41,090 nucleotides of DNA from JBEICQ01 sp046297395 (GCA_046297395.1 JBKCNM010000001.1:1-41090); one strand, 5' to 3'; shown: positions 25,024 to 35,796, numbered from the stretch's first letter. Notes: generated from the letters alone by a model not told the origin. Program-made: numbers and translations.

Positions 25024-28000
25024 ATGAAAATGCTATTTTCAACAGCTGCGGCTTTGCTGTTAACGGTTGTGGGCTTTGCCCAAAATGGATTGGAAAACAT
25101 CGTAGTTGAAACCTACTATGTTTCCAATGCAGCCGACCAAACAGGCAGCAGCAACAACGGAGGTGGCAATCTCCCTTTAGGTTCAGTAACCTATCGCATC
25201 TACGCCGATCTCTTGCCGGGTTACACCGTTCAAGCAATGTATGGCGTTGCCGGACATGCCCTTGTATTCAATACAAGTACTTCTTTCTTTAACAACGAAG
25301 ACAGGGGAAGTCACAAACCCAATTGGACCAGAACACAGGCCAACGAAGTGAGCGTAAACCTCGATTCTTACCTCACCATCGGAGGTGCATCAACCGACCA
25401 GTTGGGCATTCTTAAATCTGAAGATGCTGCCGGTGGAATGACCCCCACAGAGGCAACCATGTTGCAAAACAATACAACTGCCATGGGATTTGCCATCAGC
25501 GGAGCAGGTGGTCGCGATGGATACATTGCCGGAACTGTACCTACACTTAATTTCGTGGGAATTGCAGAACCCATTGCAAGCCTTGACAATACCAATGCTC
25601 CCGGAAACAACGCTTTTACCACCTCAAACGGTTCTATCGCTGTATTGGGTGGTTTCAGCGGCCCAACAGGTACCAACCGTGTATTGCTCGCCCAAATCAC
25701 CACCAACGGGATATTTCATTATGAAATCAATCTACAGATTGGAACACCAAGTGCAGGCGTACAAAATTTTGTAGCAAGCAGCCCTGTGGGTGCAGAAATT
25801 TCCTTGGGCAGTTTATCAGGTACACTCGGCGCAACTCTTGCCGCTGAACCCGGAACGCCAAATGGAAACATCAGTTTCTCCGGTGTAAGTTCAAACAGCC
25901 TCACCGCCAACTTCACTTCCGGTCAGGGTGCCAAACGCATTCTGGTGGCAAGAAGCGGCGGAACTGTTAATGCTTCTCCGGCAGACGCCAGTACTTACGA
26001 TGCCAATGTGCAATTTGGATTAGGTAGCCAAATTGGCTCAGGAAACTTTGTGGTGTACAACGGTTCAGGAAACACTGTTGCCTTAACAGGACTCACTCCC
26101 GGCACAACCTACGGGTTTGCTGTTTTCGAGTACAACGACAATGGAACTTCCGGTGCAGAAAACTACCGCACTTCTTCCTTTGCTAACGGGACACAATCCA
26201 CATTGTCATCTGTAAGCTATACATGGAACGCTGCAGCCGGTGGTTCATGGACAAATCCATCCAACTGGACGCCCGCCAGAAATACTCCTGATGCTACAGA
26301 TGTGCTCATCTTTAATTCAGCCATCAGCGGGAATATCACCAATGTACCCACACAAACAGTAGCTGCTGTATCTATCAGTGGAGGTGCCAATGTGAATCTG
26401 GTGGGTGCAGGAAGCAATACCCTTACCATTGCAGGCAATTCCTCTACCAATGACCTGAGTATTGCTGCAGGCTCATCGCTTAATTCCCCCTCTCTTCCTT
26501 CTGTATCCGTTACACTAAATGCCGGTGCCACTGCATCTATCAATGGAAGTTACAGCACTGCAGCCGGTGGAAACCTGAAGGCCTCAGCTGCCGGAGCCAT
26601 CGTGTTCAGAAGCGGCTCAAGCTTCACCACAAATGCCGGTTTCACAGGAGACCCTTTTGGCTCATCGGTAAACAATGGGATTGTATTTCAATCCGGAGCA
26701 AGCTATGTGCACAATGCCGGTAACAATCCATTCCAGTCCAGTGCACCTAACAGTGTTGTTGATTTTCAGACAGGCAGCAACCAAACTTTTAATACTGCCA
26801 CCGGTTTTGATGGAGACAAACGCACATACCGTAACCTCACCATCAATGCGAATATTGCCGCATCCAATACCGGTACACTCAACATCGCAAACCTTACCCT
26901 CGGAAGCAATGGTGCGCTTGCATTGACCAATTCGAATGCCACCACAGGCGTGCTTACCATCACCGGTAACATTACCAACAATAGTACATTGGCAAATGCA
27001 CTAGTGGTAACAAATGGTTCTGCCACTTTTAACGGAGGCTCCACCTCAACCCTATCAGGGTCCGGAACAGGTGCCATCAACTTTAATACCTCTACTGCTG
27101 CGGGTGTAACGATTGCTGCCGGAACCACGCTTGCTTTCAACAAAGGTTTTACATTGAACAACCTTACGCTGAATGGGGTGTGCAAATTCAATGCAGCCGG
27201 ACAAACGCTTACCATCAATAAAACCATAGCCGGACCAGGAAATTTTTCTCCTTTTGGTACCTATGATGCCAGCTTAAATTTTGTTGCAGGAGCAGACCCT
27301 TACGGAGTAATCAGTTTTGGCAACGCCGGTATGAACAACCTCACCATGGCTCGTACCTCAATTGCGCATACCCAAAATAATCCCCTCAAGGTGTATGGTA
27401 ACATTTCTATTACCAACGGAACAAGTTTCAATGCAAATGGAAACCTCATTATTGGTTCCACTGCAGGAAGAACAGGATGTTATGTACCCTCAGGAGCCGG
27501 CAATGATATAACAGGTAATGTAACCATCGAAAGATATATCCCCGGTGGTGGGCAATCTGCTTATCATTATCTCTCCATTCCTGTAACCCCTACTGTTGCT
27601 ACTCTATCTGAACTTTGGGGTGATGATTTCCCGGTTTTCGGAACTTATCCATATGTGTACAGCACCAACACGGGAGCTGCTCAGCCGGCAGCATTCCCAA
27701 CGGTTTGGAAATTTAACCCAACCTCTGATTTGGCTTCACAAACTCCGGGCTGGGAAAGTGCTGTAGGTGTAAATCCTGTTTTTGCTCCTATCGCTGCCGG
27801 TTATGCTGCCAAAAGCAATCCCGGAGGCGCTGTAACAGTTGATGCAAGCGGAAATCTCTACAACTTCTCCTTTATATCCTTACCATGCAGTGCTGCTGTA
27901 GGTAATGGCTACAACCTGGTTGGAAATCCATATCCTTCACCCATTTTATTTAGTGCAATGTATTCGCTTCCCGGCCAGTTATCCATGGATAATTCCTATC

Positions 28001-28881
28001 ATGCATGGAATGCTTCCGGAGGCAATTACGCTGTTTGGAATGGCACCGTTGGAACCAATGGGGCTACAGATACCATCTACAGCAGCCAGGCAGTGTTTAT
28101 CAAAGCAACCGTTACAGGACAACTATTGATGGATAACTCAATAAGAAGAACCTCCTCAAGAGGAAGCTTCTTCCGCACTTCTACTGATGCAGAGAACCAT
28201 GTAAATGAAAATACCCTCAAGCTTAGTGTGATTGGATCGGGTCTTTCAGATCAGATTGCCATTTATACCACAGCTAACGGTAGTGACAAGTTCTTACAAG
28301 GAAAAGACATTGAGAAAATGGTTTCCATGCCCGGTTCTATCAGTCCTGAGATGTATGTGGCGCTGGATGCAAAAAACCTGAGCATCAAAGAGTACCTCCA
28401 CTTCAATACAAGCAAAGAAATTGAATTGGGTGTGGTGATTCGCCAAAGCGGTGTATATACTTTCAGCGTGGATGAGTTTTCCAATGTAAGTACGGCAGAA
28501 AACAGCTGGTTTATCGACATGGAAACAAATACCCTTATGCCCTTGTCGCAAGGAAACACCATCAGTTTGTACCTTGAAGCAGGTGACTACCGCAAGCGTT
28601 TTTATCTGAACAAAGCGGCAGCCCTGTCTGTGGCTGAAATGTCTGCCCGTTCATTGCAAATGGCAATGATGGACAACACGCTTCATGTAATCAACAATGG
28701 CATGGCTGCCTTCGGAACCATAGAAGTATTTGGCATGGATGGCAAAAGAGTGGCTTTTATGCAGCAAGCACTCAACAATGGCGTAAATCGTTTTGAGATG
28801 CCTGCCCTGAGCACAGGTATTTATACAGCCAAACTTCTGGCAGATAAGCAAACCATTACAGGCAAATATTTTATTAAATAA
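25024..28881 (+). CDS. GLENI-family protein D: large multidomain T9SS surface protein
   Basis: A 1285-residue exported protein. The signal peptide and QNGLENIVVETYYVS start the family domain (about 20-275), which has the same blocks as A and B (GNLPLGSVTYRIYADLLPG; TTNGIFHYEINLQI). An FN3-like domain follows (about 280-395, LTGLTPGTTYGFAVFEYND), then a long Ser/Thr/Gly/Asn-rich beta-solenoid (about 398-830, beginning WTNPSNWTP). A module starting ERYIPGGGQSAYHYLSIP (about 832-1205) is shared with the giant protein downstream. A T9SS sorting domain ends the protein (about 1210-1285, LSTGIYTAKLL). It is probably an adhesin or surface-layer component. It follows the beta-helix gene by 21 bp and ends at a strong terminator. 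Confidence 0.88.
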   Translation: MKMLFSTAAALLLTVVGFAQNGLENIVVETYYVSNAADQTGSSNNGGGNLPLGSVTYRIYADLLPGYTVQAMYGVAGHALVFNTSTSFFNNEDRGSHKPNWTRTQANEVSVNLDSYLTIGGASTDQLGILKSEDAAGGMTPTEATMLQNNTTAMGFAISGAGGRDGYIAGTVPTLNFVGIAEPIASLDNTNAPGNNAFTTSNGSIAVLGGFSGPTGTNRVLLAQITTNGIFHYEINLQIGTPSAGVQNFVASSPVGAEISLGSLSGTLGATLAAEPGTPNGNISFSGVSSNSLTANFTSGQGAKRILVARSGGTVNASPADASTYDANVQFGLGSQIGSGNFVVYNGSGNTVALTGLTPGTTYGFAVFEYNDNGTSGAENYRTSSFANGTQSTLSSVSYTWNAAAGGSWTNPSNWTPARNTPDATDVLIFNSAISGNITNVPTQTVAAVSISGGANVNLVGAGSNTLTIAGNSSTNDLSIAAGSSLNSPSLPSVSVTLNAGATASINGSYSTAAGGNLKASAAGAIVFRSGSSFTTNAGFTGDPFGSSVNNGIVFQSGASYVHNAGNNPFQSSAPNSVVDFQTGSNQTFNTATGFDGDKRTYRNLTINANIAASNTGTLNIANLTLGSNGALALTNSNATTGVLTITGNITNNSTLANALVVTNGSATFNGGSTSTLSGSGTGAINFNTSTAAGVTIAAGTTLAFNKGFTLNNLTLNGVCKFNAAGQTLTINKTIAGPGNFSPFGTYDASLNFVAGADPYGVISFGNAGMNNLTMARTSIAHTQNNPLKVYGNISITNGTSFNANGNLIIGSTAGRTGCYVPSGAGNDITGNVTIERYIPGGGQSAYHYLSIPVTPTVATLSELWGDDFPVFGTYPYVYSTNTGAAQPAAFPTVWKFNPTSDLASQTPGWESAVGVNPVFAPIAAGYAAKSNPGGAVTVDASGNLYNFSFISLPCSAAVGNGYNLVGNPYPSPILFSAMYSLPGQLSMDNSYHAWNASGGNYAVWNGTVGTNGATDTIYSSQAVFIKATVTGQLLMDNSIRRTSSRGSFFRTSTDAENHVNENTLKLSVIGSGLSDQIAIYTTANGSDKFLQGKDIEKMVSMPGSISPEMYVALDAKNLSIKEYLHFNTSKEIELGVVIRQSGVYTFSVDEFSNVSTAENSWFIDMETNTLMPLSQGNTISLYLEAGDYRKRFYLNKAAALSVAEMSARSLQMAMMDNTLHVINNGMAAFGTIEVFGMDGKRVAFMQQALNNGVNRFEMPALSTGIYTAKLLADKQTITGKYFIK

Positions 28882-28905
28882 CTATATTTTGTTCTCCAAT
28901 AGTTC

Positions 28906-28940
28906 AAAAGGCTTCCCCTGCGGGAAGCCTTTTGCTTTTT
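28906..28940 (+). terminator. Strong intrinsic terminator
   Basis: AAAAGGCTTCCC (28906-28917) and GGGAAGCCTTTT (28922-28933) form a perfect 12-bp stem around the loop CTGC, followed by a T-tract. It ends the beta-helix/protein D unit. Confidence 0.93.
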
Positions 28941-28987
28941 AACAATCCATCAAATTTGTTAATAAGTTTTCCCTGTATTCGACTTGG

Positions 28988-29044
28988 CTTAACAATAACT
29001 TAATACTTTCTATCCGCCATGTTCATTGAAAATGGTGTCCTTTG
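28988..29044 (+). promoter_or_regulatory. Pho-box-like repeats and TTTG core (unit D)
   Basis: CTTAACAA (28988) and CTTAATAC (28999) are near-perfect repeats 11 bp apart. The third slot (29010, CTATCCGC) is degenerate. TTTG begins at 29041, 53 bp from the first repeat, exactly as in units A, B and E. The bases before TTTG (GTCC) lack the usual A. Transcription from here would give a leader of about 130 nt before the giant gene; another TTTG at 29154 is an alternative. Confidence 0.5.
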
Positions 29045-29178
29045 TGGCCTGAAAAATCCATGCTGATTAAAACCATCGTTTCTTATTTGCCGGGAACACC
29101 CGAAACATCTTTAAAAAAACGGCATGGGCAAGGCATTTTTCCTTTTTCAACCCTTTGCAAACATCATCATACCATACC

Positions 29179-32100
29179 ATGAGTACAACACACACACGCT
29201 CAAACAAGTCTTTGCTGTGGAAGACTTTATTTTTATTGATGGCCACAGCCCTCCACCTGCAGGCGCAAACAGCATTCACCCCGGGAAATCTGGTGGTGCA
29301 AAGAGTGGGCAATGGCTCAACAACCTTATCGTCTGGAGCTTTCCCTGTAAATTTGGTTGAAATAAACACAGCCGGAACAGTCGCGCAAACCATTCCTTTC
29401 AATAACTCTGCGACTTTGACTACACCTCCTAACCTTACTGCGGCAGGTAGCTCCTTACAAGATGGTTTTATGACACTATCTACTGATGGAAGTTTTTTGG
29501 TTGTACCAGGGTACAATCTTACCACTGGTACTGCGAGTGCAGGTTCTGCGGCAGGCAGTAATAGGGTAATAGGACGCGGATTAAGCGCTGGTACTACAAC
29601 CATTCCAGTATCTAATGCTGCTATTTTAACAGGTAATAACTTCAGAGGTGTATGCTCTGATGGTACAAACTACTGGGCTGCAGGTGCAGGGGGTCAAGTT
29701 TATGTTACATCTGCCGGTTCTGTCAACTCCACAGCCTTTTCAAATATTAATTCAAGGGCAATTTCCATATACAATGGTCAATTGTTTTATTCTACAGGTT
29801 CCGGTACTACCGGTGTGTATAGCATTGGATCGGGTTTGCCAACAAGTAATTCTGCAATAACAGGAACTTTGGTAATCAACCATGGTGCAGCTGCTTCGAA
29901 TAGTCCTAACCAATTTGCCTTTAATCCAACACATGATATTTGTTATGTAGCAGACAATGGATCTTTCGCAAACAATGGGGGCATCCGCAAATACACGCGT
30001 AGCGGAGGCACTTGGACATTAGCTTATGTATTAAATAAAGGTGCATCTACAACAACCGCTGCGGTTAATCTCGTTGTTGATTGGAGCGGTACAAATCCAA
30101 TCATCTATTTCACCAATGCTACCTCCCCTCTCACAAGCATTTTTAGAATCACCGATGATGGCACTGCATTGTCAAGCACTAATACTTCTGGAATAGCCCC
30201 CACAAGCTTAAATACAGCGGGTGCTAACCTGAGGTATGCCGGTATCGCATTCGCTCCCGGTACGCCTACCATTTTTCTCTCCGGTCCTACCTCGGTAGCG
30301 CCCTATGCATTAACCTCTGATTCTTACACCGCAGGGGCAGGTCCCATAGGCACAGCTACCACTTCATTTACCGTGAATGGACGCTTTTTAGCAAGCAACA
30401 ACATTACCGTTCAAGCCCCTGCCAACTTCGAAGTTTCTACATCTGCCTCCTCCGGATTTTCCTCTTCTGTTACCCTTACTCCAACATCAGGAAGCGTAAC
30501 AAACCAAACCATCTTTGTGCGCCTTGCAGGAGGCCTTACTGCTGCCACTTACAATGGGTATGTTACCGTAAAAGCCAATGGATGTCCCCAGTGGGGAGCG
30601 GTGTTTATGACAGGAAATGTCACAAGTCCCTCTCCTGGCATTAACACACCCACTCCTGCATCCCTGAGCGGCTTCAGCACCAACGCAGGAACTGTCAGCA
30701 CTTCTCAAACATTTACCATTCAAGCCAATGCTTTTTTTGATGGTACCAACCTCACAGCCTCTGTAACATCCGGACAGTACGAAATCAGTCTTTCTTCCGG
30801 TAGCGGGTATGGCAGTTCGGTTACTATTTCTCAAGCTGCAGCCATTGCAGGCCCAACCACCATTTATGTACGCATACCTGCCAGTGCTACAGGACAAATC
30901 AGCAATGCCGGTGTGCTTACTTTCTCAGGCGGAACTGCGCCTGATGTGACCATGAACCTCTCGGGCATTGTGATTGACGCTACCACCACTCCTTCTTCAC
31001 TTACAGGATTTTCTACCACCCAGGGTACCGCCTCTGCCAACCAAACTTTTTCACTCGCAGCCGCGGCCCTGTCGCCCGCCAGTGGAAACCTCACCATCAC
31101 CGCCCCTTCAGGCTTTGAGGTATCGTTAGACAATGTTACTTATGCCTCTACCCGCACCCAAGCCTACAGCTCCTCATCCCTGTCAGCCACTACCGTGTAT
31201 GTACGCATCGCCGCTACTGCCTCAGCAGGAGCACTAAGTGGTAATGTTACCATTACAGGCGGCGGACTCACCACACGCAATGTGGCAGTATCAGGTGGCG
31301 TGAGTGGTCTTTCGCTTACCGGTACACCTTACAAATTTTTCAGCCACACAGGCTATGGTTCCGATGCACAGACATTCTCTGTTTCAGGCACAGGTTTACC
31401 TGCATTTACACCTGTTACCATCGGACCGCTCAGCGGATATTTGTTCGGAACGGCATCCAACAATGTTACCCTGTCGAGCGTTTCCTTCTTCACAGATTTC
31501 GCCGGTGATCTTGCTTCAACTTCATTCTTTGTAAGACTCGATCCGGCTAATGCTGCACCTTCTACCCCTGTTAATTTCAATGGGAACATTACAGCCACTG
31601 TAGGAGCAGCAACTGCCAACCTCGCTGTAACAGGTACTACATATCCGGCTCCACAACCTTTTGCCGCTGCTAATTTTGTGGTGGCGCGTGCAGGCGATGG
31701 ATCTACAGCACTCAGCAACAACCCTACAGAAACCTTCCTGGATGAGTACAGCTTTACTCCTCCCTCTACCTTTACGCTGGTGCAGTCGGTGCCTCTTACT
31801 CTGGCCAGCGGCTCTTTTGCCGGAGGCAACAGGCCCTTTACCCTAAGCGGCACGGCTACCTCTGACGGATACCTCAACCTCTCACCTGACCGCAAATACC
31901 TCACCCTCGCAGGTTATGCAGCAACCCCCAGGTCATTATCAACTAACATAACAAACACTGCAAGTGCATCTGTGAACCGCGTGGTAGCGAATGTAACTTT
32001 TGACGGTAAAATCGCTACCTCTACCCTGATTAGCAATGGTTTCGATGGAAACAATGTGCGTTCTGCCATTACGCTTGATTCTACAGGCTACTGGGTGAGC

Positions 32101-35100
32101 GGAGCAGGAACCGGAACCGGCGGTTTGCGTTATGCAGCTGCAGGCTCTACAGGTGCTTCTTCCGTATTGGTAGCCAATGTAGGCTCAAACAATGCAAGGG
32201 TTGCCAACATCAGTAATTCCGTGTTGTATGTTTCGTCTCAATCAGGTGCCAATGTGGGTATCAATAGAATCGTTGATGCAAACAACAACACCGGATTGTT
32301 TACCACCTCAGGAAACACAGCTCAGGTAGTAAACGGACTTAGCTCAAGCAATGTTCCCAATCCCTTTAATTTTGTTTTCTTAGACAGAGATGCAGCTATT
32401 GCAGGAAATGACCTGCTTTACATTGCAGATAATGCCAATGGCTTGCTTAAGTTCAGTTTCGACGGATCTACCTGGACGGCACGCGGTTCTTACACCGGAA
32501 TTCTGCAGGGAATCACTGCCTCTGTGAACAATTCCGGACAGGTTGAAATTTATGTAACCGCATATGTTGCACCCGGAACGCCTGCAAATTTAGCCAATAC
32601 CATTTACCGAGTGGTGGATGCCACTGCCTATAACGCCACGCTTACAAGTAGCGGATCTGCACTTTCCACTGTTGCCTCTGCGAGTTTATCTGCAGGTACC
32701 AACAGATCATTTAAAGGAATTGCCTTCACTCCCATTGAAAATCCAAAACCAACCATTGCACATACCTTTAGCAACTCATCAGTAATAACCATGCCTCAGG
32801 GAAGTACTCAGCAGGCACTTGCTACGGTACAACTGGATGTTACACTCGGAAATGCCCTGCTCAACGGAGTGAGTTTTACCACCACAGGTACCTATCAACC
32901 TGCAGACATCACTGCCTTGAAGTTGTATGCTTCGGATGACAATATCCTCGACGGCACAGATGCATTGGTTTCTACACTCACCACCATTCCCTCATCAGGC
33001 TCTGTGGCAAACATCACTTCTTTTGCCTATACTATTCCCGTTAACAGCGGTGATCCCACCACTCCGAACACCAAATATCTTTTTGTTTGTGCCGATGTTT
33101 CAGGTTGCGCTGTGATCGGTCGCACCTTAGGAATCAACTTTACCACAGGAACCGGTAATTTTAGTTACACATCTGCCGACAAAATTGGAGTATCCAACTT
33201 TTCGGCCGACAGCAAATCTATTGTGGTAGGCACTCCTTCTGATGTGACCAACCTCTCAGCCACTTCGGGTATCCCAACCATCCCGGTTACTTGGACATTA
33301 CCCAGTTGTTTCGATGATGTAATTGTTGTTGCTCACACTTCACCCATTACAGGAACACCTTCAGGAACCAGCTATACCTTCAATACCAATTATTCTACTG
33401 CCACCAATAACTTCCCGGGAGGAGGTCGCGTGGTATACCAAGGTACTGCCAGCCTTACCTCTATCAGCGGACTAAGTCTTCTTACTACTTATCATGTAAA
33501 AGTTTTTGTACGAATTTCCACAGGTTGGTCTGCAGGTGTTTCAGCAACGGCTACAACAGATGAGTTTACCTTCTTCTCCAGAGGTAGCGGCAACATGAAT
33601 ACCGATGCCATATGGGCTTACTCACCAACAGATGCTCCTCAAACGGCTGCTGCCCTTGGTGGTTTTCAAGGCTCAAGGAATATCCGTATCCAGAATGGCC
33701 ACACAGTAACAGTATCAACAAGCCCCATTAACTGTAACGACCTCAGGGTTGATGCAGGTGGAAAATTATTCCGTAACTCCAACAGTACGGGTGACATGGT
33801 CTACTTTAATCTCTCCGGAGACCTCATCGTAAATGGTGAGTTGGGCAACGGAACCACCTTCGATGCTATTGGTATCAATTGCGAGGGTGGAGTTGGTGCT
33901 CTTGGAAACAATTTCAACGGAAGTGGAATCATCAACCTTGGAAGGATTCGTAAATCAGCAAGTACCAATCCAATTACGGATGCGAATATCAACGCCAATG
34001 TGAATGTTCGTTTCTTTGGTGGTGCCGGTTCAGCTGCCATTTACAGCAACGCAGACAATACAAGATTGAATATCACCATTGCCACCGGCAAGAGCCTTTC
34101 GCAAACAGATGCCACAGGAACCATCTCTTTTGATGGGGTTGACGGTACCTCTCTCGGTTTACGCGGAGGTTCATACACCATTAACGGAACCCTGAATGTG
34201 AATGGTAAACTGATTGCTTCTCACAACAACAATAATGCTACTTACATTCCTTCAATCACAATAAACTCCGGAGGAACACTTAATGTGAAAGACATGGATT
34301 ACAGCAATGCAGTAGGCAACAATAGTTTCAGCTTCACTAACAATGGTGCAATGAACCTGAGCGGTAATCTTAATATCGTTGCAGGAAGTATGGCTGCAGG
34401 AAGCAATTTTACCCTGCGTTCCACCTCAGCGGCTACAGGAATGATTAGTGGTACAGGAAACTTAACGGGAAGTATTGTTGTGCAGAGATACATTCCTGCT
34501 CCTGTGAATAGTTTGTACAGATATATTTCCAATCCTACTGCAGCAAACCTCTCGGTAATTGACCATCTTGGAGATGACTTCCCTGTTTGGGGTACGCCTT
34601 CCAACTATGTGTATTCCCTTGACCCCGCAGATCCACAACCCAGCGTTTTCCCTACAACATGGTGGTTTAATGATGCTGAACCCAACTTTTTCACCGGAGC
34701 AAATGCTGCTGCCACAGGTTGGACAAACGCAATGAATGAGCCCATGACATCAGGAAGAGGATTTGCCTGCTCCATCCCAAGCTCCAGAACACTTGACTTT
34801 ACAGGTGCAGCTGCAAATGGAAACATCGATTTTGGAGTTATTGACGCTGATGATGGATTCAACCTTATCGGTAATCCTTATCCTTCACCTCTGTCATTGA
34901 ATAGCTTCCAATCAGCCAACTCCAGTGTAATTGCCAATAATTTCGCCTTCTGGAATCCCAACACACAAGCTTATGCACAATACAGCAATGGCGGTGGTTG
35001 GATTAACAATGGTGGAGCCGGAAGCAATGACAAAGTAGCACTGGGACAAGGTTTCTTTGTATGGGCTACCACAAACGGAACTGTATCTTTTACAAATGCA

Positions 35101-35796
35101 ATGCGCAGCACTACCCAAGCTTTCACTTTCTTTAGTGAACCTAGTAAAAAACTAAGATTGTCCGTTTCACAAAATGGGTTGATTGACGAAACCCTCATCA
35201 TTGAAAATCCTAGTGCAAGCAACAATCTCGGTGAAGAAGATGCAAAAAAATTCCAAGCCAATATGGAAAACAGGGTATCTCTTGCAAGTATAACCGACAA
35301 CTGTTCGTTCGCCATCAATGGTTTCAACAACATCCATGCAGGCACTGAAATTCCTCTGCAGCTGATTTCTGCAAGCAATGGGAAGGTACAAATTATTGCT
35401 AGTGAATTAGAAGGATTCTCCGGACTGAATCCAATGATTTTTGATGCAGTAAAAAACACCTATTACCCACTGATGAAAGGCATGCCTTGTGAATTAGAGG
35501 TTCAGGCAGGAAACTGTGGAAGCCGATTCAGCCTTGTCTTTGAAAGAAAGCAAACCCGTTCAATCAACACAGGAATTTCTAAGGAGACTTTTGTACAACA
35601 GTCAAACAAACTGGTCTTCAACAAGGGTGTTAGCAATGTTCGCATCACAGATATGGCCGGTGTTCAGTTATTGACCAAGAACCAGCTAATCAGTGGCGAA
35701 GTAATCCAAACAGAAAATATACCTTCCGGTATTTATCTAATTACCTATGAAGTAGCCGGAGCAACCGAAACCGTGAAGGTGCCGGTGATACATTAA
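29179..35796 (+). CDS. Giant multidomain T9SS surface protein (about 2205 residues)
   Basis: The frame opens at TTG 29155, but ATG 29179 (MSTTHTRSNK) leads into the signal peptide ending LHLQAQ. Domains in order: beta-propeller-like block 1 (about 35-360, NLVVQRVGNGSTTLS); four Ig-like repeats of about 100 residues (365-822) with phrases such as FEVSLDNVTYAS, TVYVRIAATA and SANQTFSL; propeller-like block 2 (832-1188, NFVVARAGDGSTALS); a BNR/Ig-like part (1190-1350); FN3 (1353-1461); beta-solenoid (1465-1765); the RYIP module shared with protein D (1768-2120); and a T9SS domain (IPSGIYLITYEVAG). It is probably a cell-surface adhesin or ligand-binding filament, and is monocistronic with its own terminator. 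It is rich in Thr, Ser, Asn and Gly, with almost no Cys. Confidence 0.88.
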   Translation: MSTTHTRSNKSLLWKTLFLLMATALHLQAQTAFTPGNLVVQRVGNGSTTLSSGAFPVNLVEINTAGTVAQTIPFNNSATLTTPPNLTAAGSSLQDGFMTLSTDGSFLVVPGYNLTTGTASAGSAAGSNRVIGRGLSAGTTTIPVSNAAILTGNNFRGVCSDGTNYWAAGAGGQVYVTSAGSVNSTAFSNINSRAISIYNGQLFYSTGSGTTGVYSIGSGLPTSNSAITGTLVINHGAAASNSPNQFAFNPTHDICYVADNGSFANNGGIRKYTRSGGTWTLAYVLNKGASTTTAAVNLVVDWSGTNPIIYFTNATSPLTSIFRITDDGTALSSTNTSGIAPTSLNTAGANLRYAGIAFAPGTPTIFLSGPTSVAPYALTSDSYTAGAGPIGTATTSFTVNGRFLASNNITVQAPANFEVSTSASSGFSSSVTLTPTSGSVTNQTIFVRLAGGLTAATYNGYVTVKANGCPQWGAVFMTGNVTSPSPGINTPTPASLSGFSTNAGTVSTSQTFTIQANAFFDGTNLTASVTSGQYEISLSSGSGYGSSVTISQAAAIAGPTTIYVRIPASATGQISNAGVLTFSGGTAPDVTMNLSGIVIDATTTPSSLTGFSTTQGTASANQTFSLAAAALSPASGNLTITAPSGFEVSLDNVTYASTRTQAYSSSSLSATTVYVRIAATASAGALSGNVTITGGGLTTRNVAVSGGVSGLSLTGTPYKFFSHTGYGSDAQTFSVSGTGLPAFTPVTIGPLSGYLFGTASNNVTLSSVSFFTDFAGDLASTSFFVRLDPANAAPSTPVNFNGNITATVGAATANLAVTGTTYPAPQPFAAANFVVARAGDGSTALSNNPTETFLDEYSFTPPSTFTLVQSVPLTLASGSFAGGNRPFTLSGTATSDGYLNLSPDRKYLTLAGYAATPRSLSTNITNTASASVNRVVANVTFDGKIATSTLISNGFDGNNVRSAITLDSTGYWVSGAGTGTGGLRYAAAGSTGASSVLVANVGSNNARVANISNSVLYVSSQSGANVGINRIVDANNNTGLFTTSGNTAQVVNGLSSSNVPNPFNFVFLDRDAAIAGNDLLYIADNANGLLKFSFDGSTWTARGSYTGILQGITASVNNSGQVEIYVTAYVAPGTPANLANTIYRVVDATAYNATLTSSGSALSTVASASLSAGTNRSFKGIAFTPIENPKPTIAHTFSNSSVITMPQGSTQQALATVQLDVTLGNALLNGVSFTTTGTYQPADITALKLYASDDNILDGTDALVSTLTTIPSSGSVANITSFAYTIPVNSGDPTTPNTKYLFVCADVSGCAVIGRTLGINFTTGTGNFSYTSADKIGVSNFSADSKSIVVGTPSDVTNLSATSGIPTIPVTWTLPSCFDDVIVVAHTSPITGTPSGTSYTFNTNYSTATNNFPGGGRVVYQGTASLTSISGLSLLTTYHVKVFVRISTGWSAGVSATATTDEFTFFSRGSGNMNTDAIWAYSPTDAPQTAAALGGFQGSRNIRIQNGHTVTVSTSPINCNDLRVDAGGKLFRNSNSTGDMVYFNLSGDLIVNGELGNGTTFDAIGINCEGGVGALGNNFNGSGIINLGRIRKSASTNPITDANINANVNVRFFGGAGSAAIYSNADNTRLNITIATGKSLSQTDATGTISFDGVDGTSLGLRGGSYTINGTLNVNGKLIASHNNNNATYIPSITINSGGTLNVKDMDYSNAVGNNSFSFTNNGAMNLSGNLNIVAGSMAAGSNFTLRSTSAATGMISGTGNLTGSIVVQRYIPAPVNSLYRYISNPTAANLSVIDHLGDDFPVWGTPSNYVYSLDPADPQPSVFPTTWWFNDAEPNFFTGANAAATGWTNAMNEPMTSGRGFACSIPSSRTLDFTGAAANGNIDFGVIDADDGFNLIGNPYPSPLSLNSFQSANSSVIANNFAFWNPNTQAYAQYSNGGGWINNGGAGSNDKVALGQGFFVWATTNGTVSFTNAMRSTTQAFTFFSEPSKKLRLSVSQNGLIDETLIIENPSASNNLGEEDAKKFQANMENRVSLASITDNCSFAINGFNNIHAGTEIPLQLISASNGKVQIIASELEGFSGLNPMIFDAVKNTYYPLMKGMPCELEVQAGNCGSRFSLVFERKQTRSINTGISKETFVQQSNKLVFNKGVSNVRITDMAGVQLLTKNQLISGEVIQTENIPSGIYLITYEVAGATETVKVPVIH

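Noticed and set aside
29067..29603. 178-codon minus-strand frame across the start of the giant gene
   Set aside because: It overlaps the signal peptide and propeller coding sequence, has no start context and no family resemblance.
31353..31904. 183-codon open frame on the minus strand inside the giant gene
   Set aside because: It lies antisense to a clear T9SS surface protein, has low-complexity composition and no recognisable domain; it follows from biased codon use on the plus strand.
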